Assembly (NCBI GenBank): GCA_037447655.1 | Contig: JBBHKE010002612.1 | Span: forward strand, 36,530-98,529 | From: Zygnema cylindricum | Taxonomy: Eukaryota > Streptophyta > Zygnematophyceae > Zygnematales > Zygnemataceae | Length of the DNA stretch: 62,000 bases | Direction of reading: 5' to 3' | Shown: one piece after another, positions 33,333-44,586 of the stretch | Numbering within the stretch: position 1 is the first letter of the stretch | Layout of the letters: each line of letters starts with the position of its first letter | Position numbers and translations under genes: made by a program | Notes under the pieces: model-generated | The model's database searches: none | Seen by the model: the letters and a program-made list of their open reading frames with translations, nothing else | What the model was told of the DNA's origin: nothing

Positions 33333-34147
33333 GTAATACCCCATACAAGGAGAATGTCAGCAAAAGACGTTTTAAAATGACAAATGCTTAATACTTTCTA
33401 TAGCGTTAATATACACTCTCCCAGAAAAAGATGTCATTGACATTAACTATTGACATCACGTAAAGCATAAAAATAAAAGTGCTCCGTTTATTATGTTTGC
33501 TTGAGAGGTTACGGTTCGAGAAAAGCAACTACACGTGTTGATTTCCTCATGGTTACACAAATTGAAGGCCTAATCAATTAGAATCGTTTATGCATCGACT
33601 TCCTCGATATTGCAGTGTTCTATAATAAAGATGACTTGCGAGAAAGGTATGAAGGAATCTGAATTTATTGTACATATACTTCGGTCATCATTATTATAAA
33701 TTACACTGAGGGCGATTTGACTAATTATCCCGTATGTTTTTTAAATCGCACACACCATTCAATGAAAACTGAATACTTGAGAAAGGGAGTATTGGTTTAA
33801 TGTGCGACATAAAAGGCAAACAAAGAGCAAAATAGCAAGAAAAAAGCAAAATACGGCAGTATGTTGACAGAGAGAGCGCATACCTTCAAAGAGGTGAAGA
33901 TTTGGAAAATAAAAGCTATCAGTCTATTGCGCATAAGATCGATAGGATCGATTACTGGCCTACTACCACTTTTTGTACTACAAATATCAGTGATAATCCA
34001 CGTGGAAATATAGGTGTCTACTTTTCTTGGAGTAGACAATGTAAAAAAATTATCTTGTTGGAAAGTGGCCAAATGTGTGATGCACAGACATTGTACTGCA
34101 CACAGGTCTACATATCTTGCCACATCTAGAAAAATTTCCTTTAAGTA
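33333..34147. other. Spacer between gene A hinge and gene B
   Basis: No stop-containing terminal exon of gene A and no clear signal-peptide exon of gene B could be picked out. Pyrimidine-rich acceptor-like sites exist but do not open useful frames. Confidence 0.4.
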
Positions 34148-34320
34148 ATGATTGCGGTTTATTATGGGTTCTCCATTGCTGATGTGGGACTAGGAAGCAT
34201 CTTGCTAGAATTCAAAGCTGGGTTGATCGATCAAGCAAACAGACTTTCGTCATGGAAAAGCACGGTCGACGTATGCAAGTGGTTTAACGTGGTTTGTGAG
34301 AACAAGACCGTAACCAAAGT
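34148..34320 (+). CDS. Gene B exon 1: LRR N-terminal cap
   Basis: Reads L-L-E-F-K-A-G-L-I-D-Q, L-S-S-W-K, C-K-W-F-N-V-V-C, V-T-K-V, the plant LRRNT pattern (L-L-x-F-K ... S-W ... C-x-W-x-G-V-x-C), donor GT|GTAAGTCC in phase 2. An in-frame TAA lies 4 bases before the ATG. A splice acceptor at about 34191 (GGGACTAG) is an alternative exon start. Confidence 0.75.
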
Positions 34321-37300
34321 GTAAGTCCTCTGACATTTTATTGGATAGAATGTGCATCCGATACAGCTTATGTAACACTTAAGAATATCAGTTTTTCATT
34401 CATATTAAACAAAGTTATTGTCTATATGTAGCAAAATTCTAACTAATTTGATAATTATCCGTATGGTGAGTTGTCTATCAAAATATTTCAGTATGATTAA
34501 TGCCTAATTTCTTCTCGAATATAGCTCTTCCCAATATTATAACTTAGTCATTCTCTACAACCTTTGATTTTCCCCAAGACGTATCTACAAAATTTTACCT
34601 TGCATATACATCAAATTTGGTATCGTACTAAGGCGTCCCTTCGAAAGAGGACTGAATGGATTAAAAGGTATTCGCTTTTTCTTTCTGCGGCTTTTCTTTT
34701 CATAGGAATTAACAGTCAAGTGATTTTGCTCATTTTTAGGACCTTCTTTTTAAAGCCCGTTCTCTTATATAGGCAGCAGATAGCAACCCCTCCCTTGGGA
34801 TTATTAATACAAAGAAAGCCCTAAATTCCGCCATCAATTCGATCAGACTAGAAAAGTAATCACGCTGAAAGGTTAGCGGTTTCCTTAATAACACCACTGA
34901 AATGCCTCCTAAGGGGATGAAGATTCATCCGATGAGTCCTACCTGCCTCTAACCTGCATTCTAAACTTTATCAATGGTACATGAACACAGGTTGATTTAT
35001 CCACAATTTTCAGCTCCAGCCCTCATGTTCTTTTATGCTTGTCTGATTAGTGGCTCTCAATATATGCACTAGTTGCAAAAAGAATAAACTGATTCTCAAT
35101 GGCTTTTCTTTTGTGATGCAGGACACTTCAAGCAACAGTCTCTGGAGGCAAAATATCGGATGCCATAGGCCTATTGGATACCCTTGTAGAGCTGTACGTG
35201 AAAAGATGGGCGCTTGTTTAGGCTTAAATAGAAACTAAAGTTTTTGGCAGAATTTCCATTTTCTGCATTAGCAGAAGATAAACATGCATGATCATAGTGA
35301 ACTCACAATTTTTTTTTTTACTTCCATGAACATGTTCAAAAAAGGGATTTGATTACATGAGCATATCATGGTTATAACAATTTTTCAATGATTTGCCTTT
35401 TAGGGATTTGTCTTTCAATAACTTGAGTGGACCTCTTCCAACGTCTCTGGGAAATTTACGAAAGCTTAAAATATTGTGAGCATAACTATTTCTGTCTCCC
35501 ACACTTCAATTTCTCAAGACAAATTCAGTGTTTTAAAATTATTTGTTCTGTGCTCGAAGTAGAGTTATACAATTTTATGTGTGGCTGCTGTCAATCTTCA
35601 AAATGGTTTTTTGAAAAAACGCATTTATTAAAGAAAATGTATTTAGTGCGAATGGATTTTTTTAAATTGCAATGAAAAGCATAAGCAAACCCTACCAAAG
35701 TAAAAACTTTGGCGCATCTCATTTAAGCCTTGTTTTGTTAAACCCTTATCAATACCTCTCCTTGGTGTGTTTCGACATCCTTCAACCCATTTTAACCCAG
35801 TTCAATCATTACAGAATATGAACGAACATGTAACAATTACTGCCGCAAAAATTTAAAAGGTGATATATTGCAAGATGTCAATTAGGGCGGAGATGCAGAT
35901 TCAAAGAGAAAAGAACACACAATAGTAGTGAACGACGTTTTTTGTAAACATTACGTTTATTGTAAACCCACTTTATACTTGTTGTATCTTTATATTAACT
36001 TTCAAGCTGATAAATATGGCACTTCCATTGTAAAAGTCGATATTTGTTTACCCGTTCCAAGACAATGTATACAAGGGTCCAACAGAATGTAAAAAAGGGT
36101 CTTTGTCAGAAAATGCACCTTCTTTTTTGGGTCCAAACTTTAGAGGAAAGAAAACATATGCCAGAAAAAATTCGAAAGCTCTATTGTATATGCAAAATAG
36201 TGATGCCCCAGTTTCAAGTAAACTTCTCTCTACTTTACTATCGTGGTTGTTGTTGTGCAGACGCCTCTCTAGAAACAATCTTATAGGTCCAATTCCCTCT
36301 GGTCTTATGAGTTTGCCAAGACTCCAAGTGTTGTAAGTATTATAAGCACAAACCCTCAATTCTGTTTAAGTCAACGTGGAACACTTGTACGTAAGCATCC
36401 CTAATGTATGCTTTGCAGAAATGATGATGGGTTGCATACTCATATGGAGATTAAGATTGCTATTTTTTGGTTAAAGGTCGATTGCATGCTGAGTTAGAGA
36501 TGAGGGCGTTCAATCTTAGAGCTCAGGCAACTCCTTCAAATGAATTTTCCAGGTATCTGGATCAGAACAATTTCAATGGTACTTTACCTGCAAATATGGG
36601 CAGCCTAAGCAAGTTGCGAATATTGTAAGTTAATCCAAATTCTACCCACTTTTTTGGCTACTACAAAAGTAAGGAGACATTCAAGCTGCTGATCTAATTT
36701 TGTACCACAAAAGGACCCAATTTCCTTTACTTAATTTTTCATGTCATATCCTAATTTTTATGCAGAGATTTTTCCTTTAACAAGTGGATGGGCACAATGC
36801 CGGCAAGTTTTTCCAGTCTTAAAAAACTTGAAGAATTGTAAGTTACATCTTTTAAATTTGTCATAGTGTCGTTTTATTTAACACGTACGTTAATGATGGC
36901 GCGACGTCAATAGTAACTCGAACATTTGTTTAGCCTTTAATTTTTTAAGATGTCAAGCATAAAAGTCGTAATGGCCATCCTTGTCAAAACCTTCGGATGT
37001 CTTTCGATACTTAAAACTTGAGAAATAAAAAATCAATTTAACTTTTTTCAGTCCCTTTGTCTACAAATAAAAGAGAAAGAAAAAATCACAAAAAGGTGAA
37101 AGTTGGTTATCGTCCACTGCCCAAAACAAAATTTACATTCTAAAATCAGTATTTTTTGCAATTTTCATTATTCATTTTCCCAAAAAACAAAAGCTTGTTA
37201 TAATTTATATCTTCATTTAAACATTGACTAATGTTGATGATCATGCATAGTCTACAAAAATTTGTGGAGGGTCAAATATGTCCCACCATGGGTGACATAC

Positions 37301-40300
37301 CTGAGTTATCTAGTGCTAAAGTGCGACAATTGTGTGTGCATAATACTCTAGATTTTATATTGTGTGGTAGAAAAAAATCTTGTGAGGAAAATATAACATG
37401 CGAGGAGAAAAATAGCGACCCTTGCTTTACCTACTGTGGTTATTGCTTGCAGGAGTTTGCGGAACAACCTTCTCACTGGCGATTTCACTATTGAACTCCA
37501 AACATTGGTGGACTTTAAAGTTTACGTTAGCAACAATTTCTTCTCCTCGGCAAGCATCAGTGTGAATAGCAATCCAAATTGTGGCAATATAGAAAACAAC
37601 TGTTTTGATCTTGATAACACGGCAAGCTGTGAAGGCTCGATACTTGACAGGAAAAGTGTTTCGGATTGCGAGAGGTTTTGCAATACAACACAGCCCAGGG
37701 GCGTTTGCGGAGGTCATGGCTACTGTACGGGTTTGGATGTCCCATGTACTTGTGACAAAGGGTATTCCACAAGTGAAAATAATGCAACTTGTACATTTGG
37801 TAAGTAGAGTGTATTGTCTCACATGTCTCTTCCCTGGGAGAACTCATAAGTGTTGGTTTCGCACGTTTTTATGAATTTTAGTTTCCATCAATTACAAGGT
37901 GAAGCAGATAAAGGCATGTAATACAAAAGCATTAAGGTCGAAAAAGTTAGATGAATAATCAACCCCACAGAATATTGCAAATGCCACTGCAGGGCTGATT
38001 TTGTCATCGATAAGATCGGGACTACATATCGGTCCCCTAGACTCAAAGATAGTAAATTTCTAACCCAATTTCCACTTTGAACTTGCAGAGGGACGTGGTC
38101 TAGGGCTTACAAGTCTTGAAGGAGCAAAGCCTAAAAATCTGAACAAATATTTCCGCTATGTGAGCTTGGGATACTTATTGCCTGATGACGACAACAAACC
38201 ATCTTGGATGGTTGCGACCAGCTGGAATTGGGTGAAGCGACGAGCTGTGGCCTCCATTAAGGACCAGCAAAACTGCAGTATGTCAAAGACACTTCTAGCA
38301 TGGGACCTGTACTTAGAAAAGAGATCAATGAAACTTGCTGGCATGATTGCCATAAAGCTAGCTATAACCTTTAGCGTTATTCAGGTCACGACCCAAGACC
38401 TGACTTTGATGAAAAATAATCGAAGTGCTTCGCCATAAAAATAGATGTTCAAAGGTGACAAAATTATAAAAGAAACATCGTCCAAAAATTATCTTGGGGA
38501 CTGACTTGTGAAAATGGAACATTCTATTGGTTGAATTACAAGAATCACTCCAGTCACATAAACCATCTCTTTCGGCGCTAGAATTTTCTTTTTATTTTAG
38601 TAATTAACACGTAATGTTTGAAAACTTGAGCTACACCTTTCATTGTTTACAAAATTGGCAATCAATTTTTTACATCTTCAAATTTGTTAGACAGCATGAA
38701 GATGTTGAACCATGTAACCTTACCTCGATTCTAAAAATATGAACAGCGTTTATGGCTCTTCCAGGCACTTGTTGGGTATTTGCATCCACTTCGGCTATCG
38801 AAAGTGCCGTTTACATAACAAATGCGGGAAGTTCAGATGTTCCGATTATCGCGGAGCAGCAGCTATTAAACTGCTCAGGTTTGGCACGTGATTGCTCGGT
38901 AGGTGGATGGCCAACAGAAGCACTCGACTATGCCTCCAAGAATCCTCTTGTGTTGATCTCCGAATATACTCCAGGCATTTGCTCGGTAGGGCAAGTAAGT
39001 TGTTTTACCCACATGCAGTGAAGTTAAAGCCAGGAAAAGAAAATGAACAAACAAACAAATACTACTATTTTCCATCATAGTAGAGGTGGAAATTGACTGA
39101 TCCGATCGAAAAGCCGATAAACTTTTTTCGGAATCGGACCAAAAACGCCTTCTCAAATGAATTTTACCAAAAAAATACAAAATTTGATTCCATGTCCGCC
39201 TAGGGAATCAACTTTTCAGTTTCGAAAAAACAAATTATTATTGTTTGTGATTTATAACTAGCTAACGGTGACTCAAGGATGTCGTGGCCGTCCAATATTG
39301 GTTATTCCGACAGCCAAGATCTCGGTCCTTTACTTGCCGAATAGTAATGACGCTGGCGAATCCCAGCGTCCTCATTAGCCGATAGGTAAAACAAAGTTCA
39401 CATTTCACTCAAAATTACATTTCACATCCAGAGTACGGAATAAGTCACTCCTGTATTTGGCGACCAAGTGCGCACGGTCTTGCCACGTTACGGTTTAAAA
39501 CAAATGCGCCGAAACTGCTTTTTTTTTGTAGTTTAAATTTTGAACTTTCATAAATTCCTTCATAATGAACAATTTAATGTTTTGTTTTTGCGTTGGGTCA
39601 TATTATTGCATGTTTTATGTTTGCCAAAATTCAAAATTTTCTGAAATATTGTGACTGGTCACTTTTGAAAGTCCCCAAATTCGACGGTTTCTTTGCGGGA
39701 AAAATCTTGTCAAAAATCTTGTCACATGTACTTTCATTTAACATGCTACTATTTGGAATTTGCAGACAAGTACCACGTGGAGTATATCGTCTTTTGAGAG
39801 GATCCAGCTGAATGGGTGGCTAGGACTGCTTTTGGCTCTCCAACAACAACCAACAATCGTGAGCATAGAAGCAAGTGGAAGCACCTTCCAGAATTATGAT
39901 CCGAAAATGGTGAGTTATGTTCAAAGATGGCAAGCCAATAAACCATCATATCGGATGGGGTGTTCTTGATATTTTTAAATGAGGACTCAGTCAAATGTCA
40001 AACTTCTACACTCTATGAACCAAATAAGGTTGATGACAGCTTATATTCTAACATTGTTATTCTCCTTGGTTGTTATGTATATTTTCTTTCTCGCCCCTAT
40101 CAATAGCTGGCCCAACAAGAGCATCATTTACCTTTTTCTGAGTACAAAAGTCAATCCAAATATAGAATTCGATATTAGGGATTCAAGTAAATAGTTTACG
40201 AACATGAAAAAAAACAAAAAACACCAATAGAGAAATAGAAAAAGAAAAGGGGTTAGGGGGCAGGGATTACGTTGGGTTTATATTTCTTTTTACTCCTTTT

Positions 40301-43300
40301 TCTTTCATTTACCAATAGTACGGCATTCGCCTATTTCCAAAGAACAAGGTGTTCCATCTTTAAAGAAAAAGAAAAAGGTACATCTTCACATTGCTTTGGA
40401 GACAAGTTTTTTTGAAAAATTACTGGAGTTGACAGTTTTGGGTGTCCTATATGCATAAGACCCTCTCTCTCTCTCTCTCTCCCTCTCCCACTCGCTCTCT
40501 CTCCCTCTCTCTTTCTCCCTCTCTATCTCTTTCTCTTCCTCTCCGTCCCTCCTTCCCTCCTTTCCTCCCTCCCTCTTTGCCTCCCCACCCCTTTGATAGG
40601 ATCAATTTTCACTTCAATTCTCACCACAGTAAATGCATAACAGCGGAAGCACTTAGATTAAACAACATTGCATCACATTGAGCAGACATTGAAAAGACAT
40701 TTCGGAAAAAGTTCTCACATTTAAAAAAACGAAATAACAATGTCGCATCTCCTATCTTCTTTACTCCCCTATTTCCTTCACAAATTCCTTCAATACAGAG
40801 GTACCTCAAATTTGGGAATGTTTAGCCTTCATTTATCCGCTTCTAGGTTAACTAGGAAGGTAGTCAGTACTTATCCATGGAGATTGGAGGCGAATTTGTG
40901 AAGGGTACCAATTTAACCAAAAATTGGTCCAAAACTTTAGTTGTTAGGTTAAGCCATCATAAGCAATCGAGCTGCCTACTCCAGCGAGTTCAATATATTC
41001 CTGTAAAAGTGATTTGCGGATTGGGTGAAATTATGGCTCCTTTTCTGGTCTATTGGGGACAATTCGTCCTTTAACTAGTACTTTTTTAATCAAGAGAGTC
41101 CTTTTTGTTGTAAAAGGGTTTGCTTAAGTGTAGTCTACATGTACTCTGGTTCATACACTAACGAACATAACATTTAGTACCGCTATTATAATAAAGAGCT
41201 ACAAATTAAGGGGAATATTATAGGAGGATGGCGGTCACACTTTTAGGATCATGCCAGTCGCACTTGGTCAGGTTTCCATTCGAATCGTTACAATTCGTCC
41301 TTGAAACAGTTCGAGAGGCGATTTTATTCAAAAATGCAAGCTGGAAAGTAAAAATTGTAAACCAATTGCTGACTGTTTTTACGCATAGTACATATTTTAC
41401 CCGTGTTTTCAAATTTCACAGAAAAAGAAAAAAGAACCAAAAAACATTGCGCGTTATATGAGAATTTTCAAATGTATGTGCAAACAGGAAAGTGATATGC
41501 CCAAATTCGGGAATCGTTCTCCAAAAAAAAAATTGACCCGTCATCTAGGCGTAGTAAAAGAGTTCCAAGTGTTTTTGCTCTTTCCGTTCTTTAACTATTT
41601 TTCGTTTGCAGTGACCACGTGGCCAATTCTGAATGGCCAACTTTATGACCCGCGTCATGCAATGGGCCCATCAATCAGGTCAACTTGCAAAACGAGAGTT
41701 TTATGACCCAAAAAAGCCCTGACAGGTTTCATTGTTCAGATCGAGAGCTGAACATTTGAAAGCAGGAAATGATAGAAAGTAGTGATGTTGTGAAGGTTTC
41801 TGCTTTGGAGATATATTTTGCAGTATGGTTGTTGACTAGTGACATGACACTTGTTTTTATTGCATTAGAAATACGTCAAAACATAAGGGGAAAAGTCCAT
41901 TGAAACGAAGAGCCTTCCATTTGCCGCTGAAGCTAAGAGACCCGAGAGCACTTTTCCTCCCAAACAAAAAAATCGGGCAATTGAATTTTAGTCTCCGTCA
42001 CCAGTACAACTTACGACAAACAAAACGGACTACTCTCGGTTACAATGGATACTTTCCCTATCGTACTAATATCTGATGGATGTTCTTCTTATCGTAATTA
42101 TATCTGATGGCTTTTTCTAAATGGACATTGGTGCTTTATGTGGCCGTGCAGCCAATCCGTGCACGTTTACCTCCAAGAATCCATGTGGCGTGGGAGTTTG
42201 CGTGAATTCTGTGCTTTATCCGGGAACTTACCTTTGTGTTTGCCCTTTGGGCTATTCGGCCAACGAAGCTGAGAACCTTCTTACATGTGTGCCAGGTCAG
42301 TAACAAAGCAACTAACTGACAAGTGTGTCAGGTCATAGGGCAATTACAAATACGATACTACTGGCGACATTGAATAGTAACCCAAGTAGTCATTCCGACA
42401 AAATTATACAATTTTTTAGTAGTCATACATTTTTCTGTAATATTGACAACGTCAAAAGTAGCGTTCGCAAAGTTATCCTACCAGTAACAAACTAAACAAA
42501 GTAACAAACTCATACGTACCATGTAACAAACTTTCCCAGGTTTTTGACATGGTAAATAGCAGACTAGAAGGGTAAAAGGGAATTCGGTTTTTTAACAGAT
42601 ATTCTGTAGTGCTTTCGCTAATTGAGCAGTTCGAATCGTTTCTATATTCAGGTGATGTTTGCCATGTGAAGTTTGTAAAAAAACTATAATCTATCCACCA
42701 TGGTCCACTTTTTGCAGCTGCCATCCTCGGAAACGTCCAGAACTTTTATACTGTGCCAGATGGTGGAAATATGACCCGCAATAATATCTCCAGTGTGTAT
42801 GGAATTTCGAAAATTGAATTTTCAAATCAAAATCCGGTATCGATATCTTCCCATTTTTTGTGTTATTTTACTCCAATGTCGTTGCTTGTTGCGGTGAACG
42901 GTATCTGACTTGTATTTATTTACTTCTTCTCACTCAATTATTTTCCTATCCTTATCCAATTTAGATTCCGTTTTCGTTGTTTTTTGAATTGGTTTTGTAT
43001 CTTCTTCGTACAAAAAAATAAAAACAGTGAGCACTTTGTGGAGTTTACAAAATCCCGGCATTTGAACAATAACACGGATAGATGAAAAACAACCAGTGTG
43101 GATTTATGTCGACGCATCTCGTTTTTTTCAATGAAGCATAACTGGTCGAAACTGTATGCATAAAAAGTAAATGCTTTCATGCTTGTTTATGGTTCACGTT
43201 TTGTCTCTAATCTCAAAGATTTTTCAAAACATGTTCATGTGAAAAGACCACCTTATAGCTAAAAATAATAGCTAAAGAAGATACATGCACCATATAAGGA

Positions 43301-44586
43301 GCACACTCTGACTGGACACCTGAACACCAGAAGCATTCTGATTGGACTATTTTCGTATTGCAGCGATTGAACTGCGGCATCCCATTGCCTCCTGGAACAG
43401 TTGTTAATGTGACTGCTTATCGAAACTGCTCTCTTCCATACACCGTGGCGACGGTCAGTTATTCCCATTGGATTGCAGCAATTGGGTGAAATGACAACAG
43501 GATACTTTTTCCAACATGTGATTGATGCCAATTTATGATTTCAATTTTGGCAATGGGATATTTTCTGCCATTGTTTACAGTATGTTTGGCTTAAAAGACT
43601 TACTTTTGGGCGCACTGAGAGTTTTTTTAAATTTAATCTTCCTTTTTTATCGACTTCATGCGGCTCTGCATGATTTTGATTGTAAGTTATGTTTGATTAA
43701 GAGCTAATTGATTATGTTTAATTAAAGCTTAATTTTTTGCTTGCAGGATGACTCCTGTGAATCGATTCAAGAGATGTTCGATCTGGCCTCTCTCTTCGGA
43801 CCAGATTCACCAAACCCAGATCTTGATTGCAACGACCTTCAGCCTTTCCAGCAGGTTTGGAGAACTTTTTGTTAATTTTCAAATGACCAATTCTAATACG
43901 GAAGTTAAATGCATTTCAAAGTTGAGGATTCACGTCGACTGCTAACTGCGTATTTTTATCTGATAAATTAATATTTTTCAGGTGTGCATCAAACGAGGAA
44001 ATCTTCCGTACACCCTACCATGCGTGAAGTTTCACGAAGTCAAAGTAGAAGATACATGCGATTCTATTATTGCAAATCGCATGGATCCTGGTGTCACGAA
44101 ACTTGAGAATACCATGAAGTTCTACACGATCAATTTGGGAATATTTTGCTCACGCATCGATAGTTCTGCCACCACTATGATAGGTCCCAATGAAGAGGTA
44201 CGTCACAAAAAGGACAAAAAACAACGAGCCAGTATAAGAGTTTGACATTGGTAGTGACGTCAGCAAAATGGTCAGAAATTTTGTGTTTGCAACTCTCTTT
44301 CTGTTTTAGACAAACCCAAACATTTTGTAAGGAAGAGAAACTGCTATGGTTTTTATGAATTCAGGTTTGCCTCGATGCCGGAGATTTGGGGTCGAATCAG
44401 GCGAACTGCAAAGGGAGGCCTTTCCAACTCCTTGCAACGTCCACGTGTGCAAGTCTGAATAAATGCTTCAAAAAACCGAACACGTTCAAAGGTTTAAACG
44501 GCCGTCCGTGTAGTGCCAGTCTTTTGCGATCTCTTTACAAAAAAAATGATCCGACTATCTGTGTTTCCAAAACAGGGCCATGTTAG
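34148..44586 (+). CDS. Gene B: LRR / EGF / papain-like protease / EGF / LysM modular protein
   Basis: Sixteen exons found by GT-AG sites and phase continuity: 34148-34320, 35122-35193, 35404-35475, 36261-36332, 36553-36624, 36766-36837, 37453-37799, 38089-38277, 38765-38994, 39766-39909, 42152-42295, 42718-42836, 43364-43453, 43747-43854, 43982-44197, 44365-44586 (stop TAG), about 780 codons. Order of modules: LRR N-cap (S-S-W-K then C-K-W-F-N-V-V-C), six or so LRRs, EGF-like module, C1 protease with D-Q-Q-N-C-S-T-C-W, second EGF-like module, LysM-type domains. No kinase domain or C-terminal membrane span, so a secreted or wall protein is likely. The phase does not match between 39909 (0) and 42152 (1), so one exon is missing from my model, and the protease His/Asn half was not seen. 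The start is uncertain: the ATG at 34148 gives a poor signal peptide, and an upstream exon is possible. Confidence 0.75.
35122..36837 (+). CDS. Gene B exons 2-6: five 72-nt LRR exons
   Basis: Exons 35122-35193, 35404-35475, 36261-36332, 36553-36624 and 36766-36837 are each exactly 72 nt, one 24-residue repeat, with phase-2 splits inside the final Leu or Val codon. Repeats read L-D-L-S-F-N-N-L-S-G-P-L-P, L-R-L-S-R-N-N-L-I-G-P-I-P, L-Y-L-D-Q-N-N-F-N-G-T-L-P and L-D-F-S-F-N-K-W-M-G-T-M-P. The first (T-L-Q-A-T-V-S-G-G-K-I-S) is the most divergent. This is the plant-specific extracellular LRR consensus (L-x-x-N-x-L-x-G-x-I/L-P). Confidence 0.9.
37453..37799 (+). CDS. Gene B exon 7: last LRR and first EGF-like module
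   Basis: Acceptor GCTTGCAG, donor G|GTAAGTAG (phase 1). Starts S-L-R-N-N-L-L-T-G-D-F, then N-P-N-C-G-N-I-E-N-N-C-F, D-C-E-R-F-C-N-T-T-Q, G-V-C-G-G-H-G-Y-C, C-T-C-D-K-G-Y. Paralogous to the gene A exon at 28563. Confidence 0.85.
38089..39909 (+). CDS. Gene B exons 8-10: papain-family (C1) protease segment
   Basis: Exon 38089-38277 ends W-N-W-V-K-R-R-A-V-A-S-I-K-D-Q-Q-N-C, matching the D-W-R-x-x-G-A-V-T-x-V-K-D-Q-G-x-C start of mature papains, with the oxyanion Gln. Exon 38765-38994 continues S-T-C-W-V-F-A-S, with the catalytic Cys followed by Trp, then A-E-Q-Q-L-L-N-C-S and D-C-S-V-G-G-W-P (papain L-V-D-C and C-x-G-G). Exon 39766-39909 gives P-T-I-V-S-I-E-A-S-G-S-T-F-Q-N-Y (papain P-V-x-V-A-I-x-A ... 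F-Q-x-Y). The typical I29 pro-domain is absent before it, and the exon with catalytic His and Asn is not visible downstream. Confidence 0.85.
39910..42151. other. Gene B intronic stretch where a protease exon is expected
   Basis: No frame encoding N-H-A-V or N-S-W-G-like motifs was found on the plus strand. Acceptor-like sites at 40799, 41612 and 41821 open frames that stop within a few codons. Contains a CT-rich microsatellite (40462-40590). Confidence 0.5.
40462..40590 (+). repeat. (CT)n / CCCTCT microsatellite
   Basis: About 130 bp of CTCTCTCT and CCCTCC repeats. Confidence 0.9.
42152..42295 (+). CDS. Gene B exon 11: second EGF-like module
   Basis: Acceptor CCGTGCAG, donor G|GTCAGT, phase 1 to 1. 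Reads N-P-C-T-F-T-S-K-N-P-C-G-V-G-V-C, then G-T-Y-L-C-V-C-P-L-G-Y and T-C-V-P-G: six cysteines with EGF spacing. It links the protease to the LysM part. Confidence 0.85.
42718..44586 (+). CDS. Gene B exons 12-16: LysM-type carbohydrate-binding domains
   Basis: LysM1 spans exons 42718-42836 and 43364-43453 (F-Y-T-V-P-D-G-G-N-M-T ... V-Y-G-I-S ... L-N-C-G-I-P-L-P-P-G-T). LysM2 uses the end of 43364-43453 with 43747-43854 (P-Y-T-V-A-T-V-D-D-S-C-E-S-I ... F-D-L-A ... D-L-D-C-N-D-L-Q-P-F-Q-Q-V-C). LysM3 is 43982-44197 (V-K-V-E-D-T-C-D-S-I ... I-G-P-N-E-E-V-C-L). The last exon 44365-44586 holds a degenerate fourth unit (C-K-G-R-P-F-Q-L-L-A-T-S-T-C-A-S-L) and the TAG stop. LysM domains bind N-acetylglucosamine polymers; several inter-domain cysteines are as in plant LysM proteins. 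Confidence 0.8.

Noticed and set aside
32686-33363. 225-codon glycine-rich minus frame
   Set aside because: Reverse-strand shadow of the proline-rich exon of gene A; the plus frame has fitting splice sites and the minus frame does not.
41612-41706. Acceptor-like site followed by V-T-T-W-P-I-L-N-G-Q as the missing protease exon
   Set aside because: In the required phase 0 it begins with a TGA stop, and its other frame resembles no C1 His/Asn motif.
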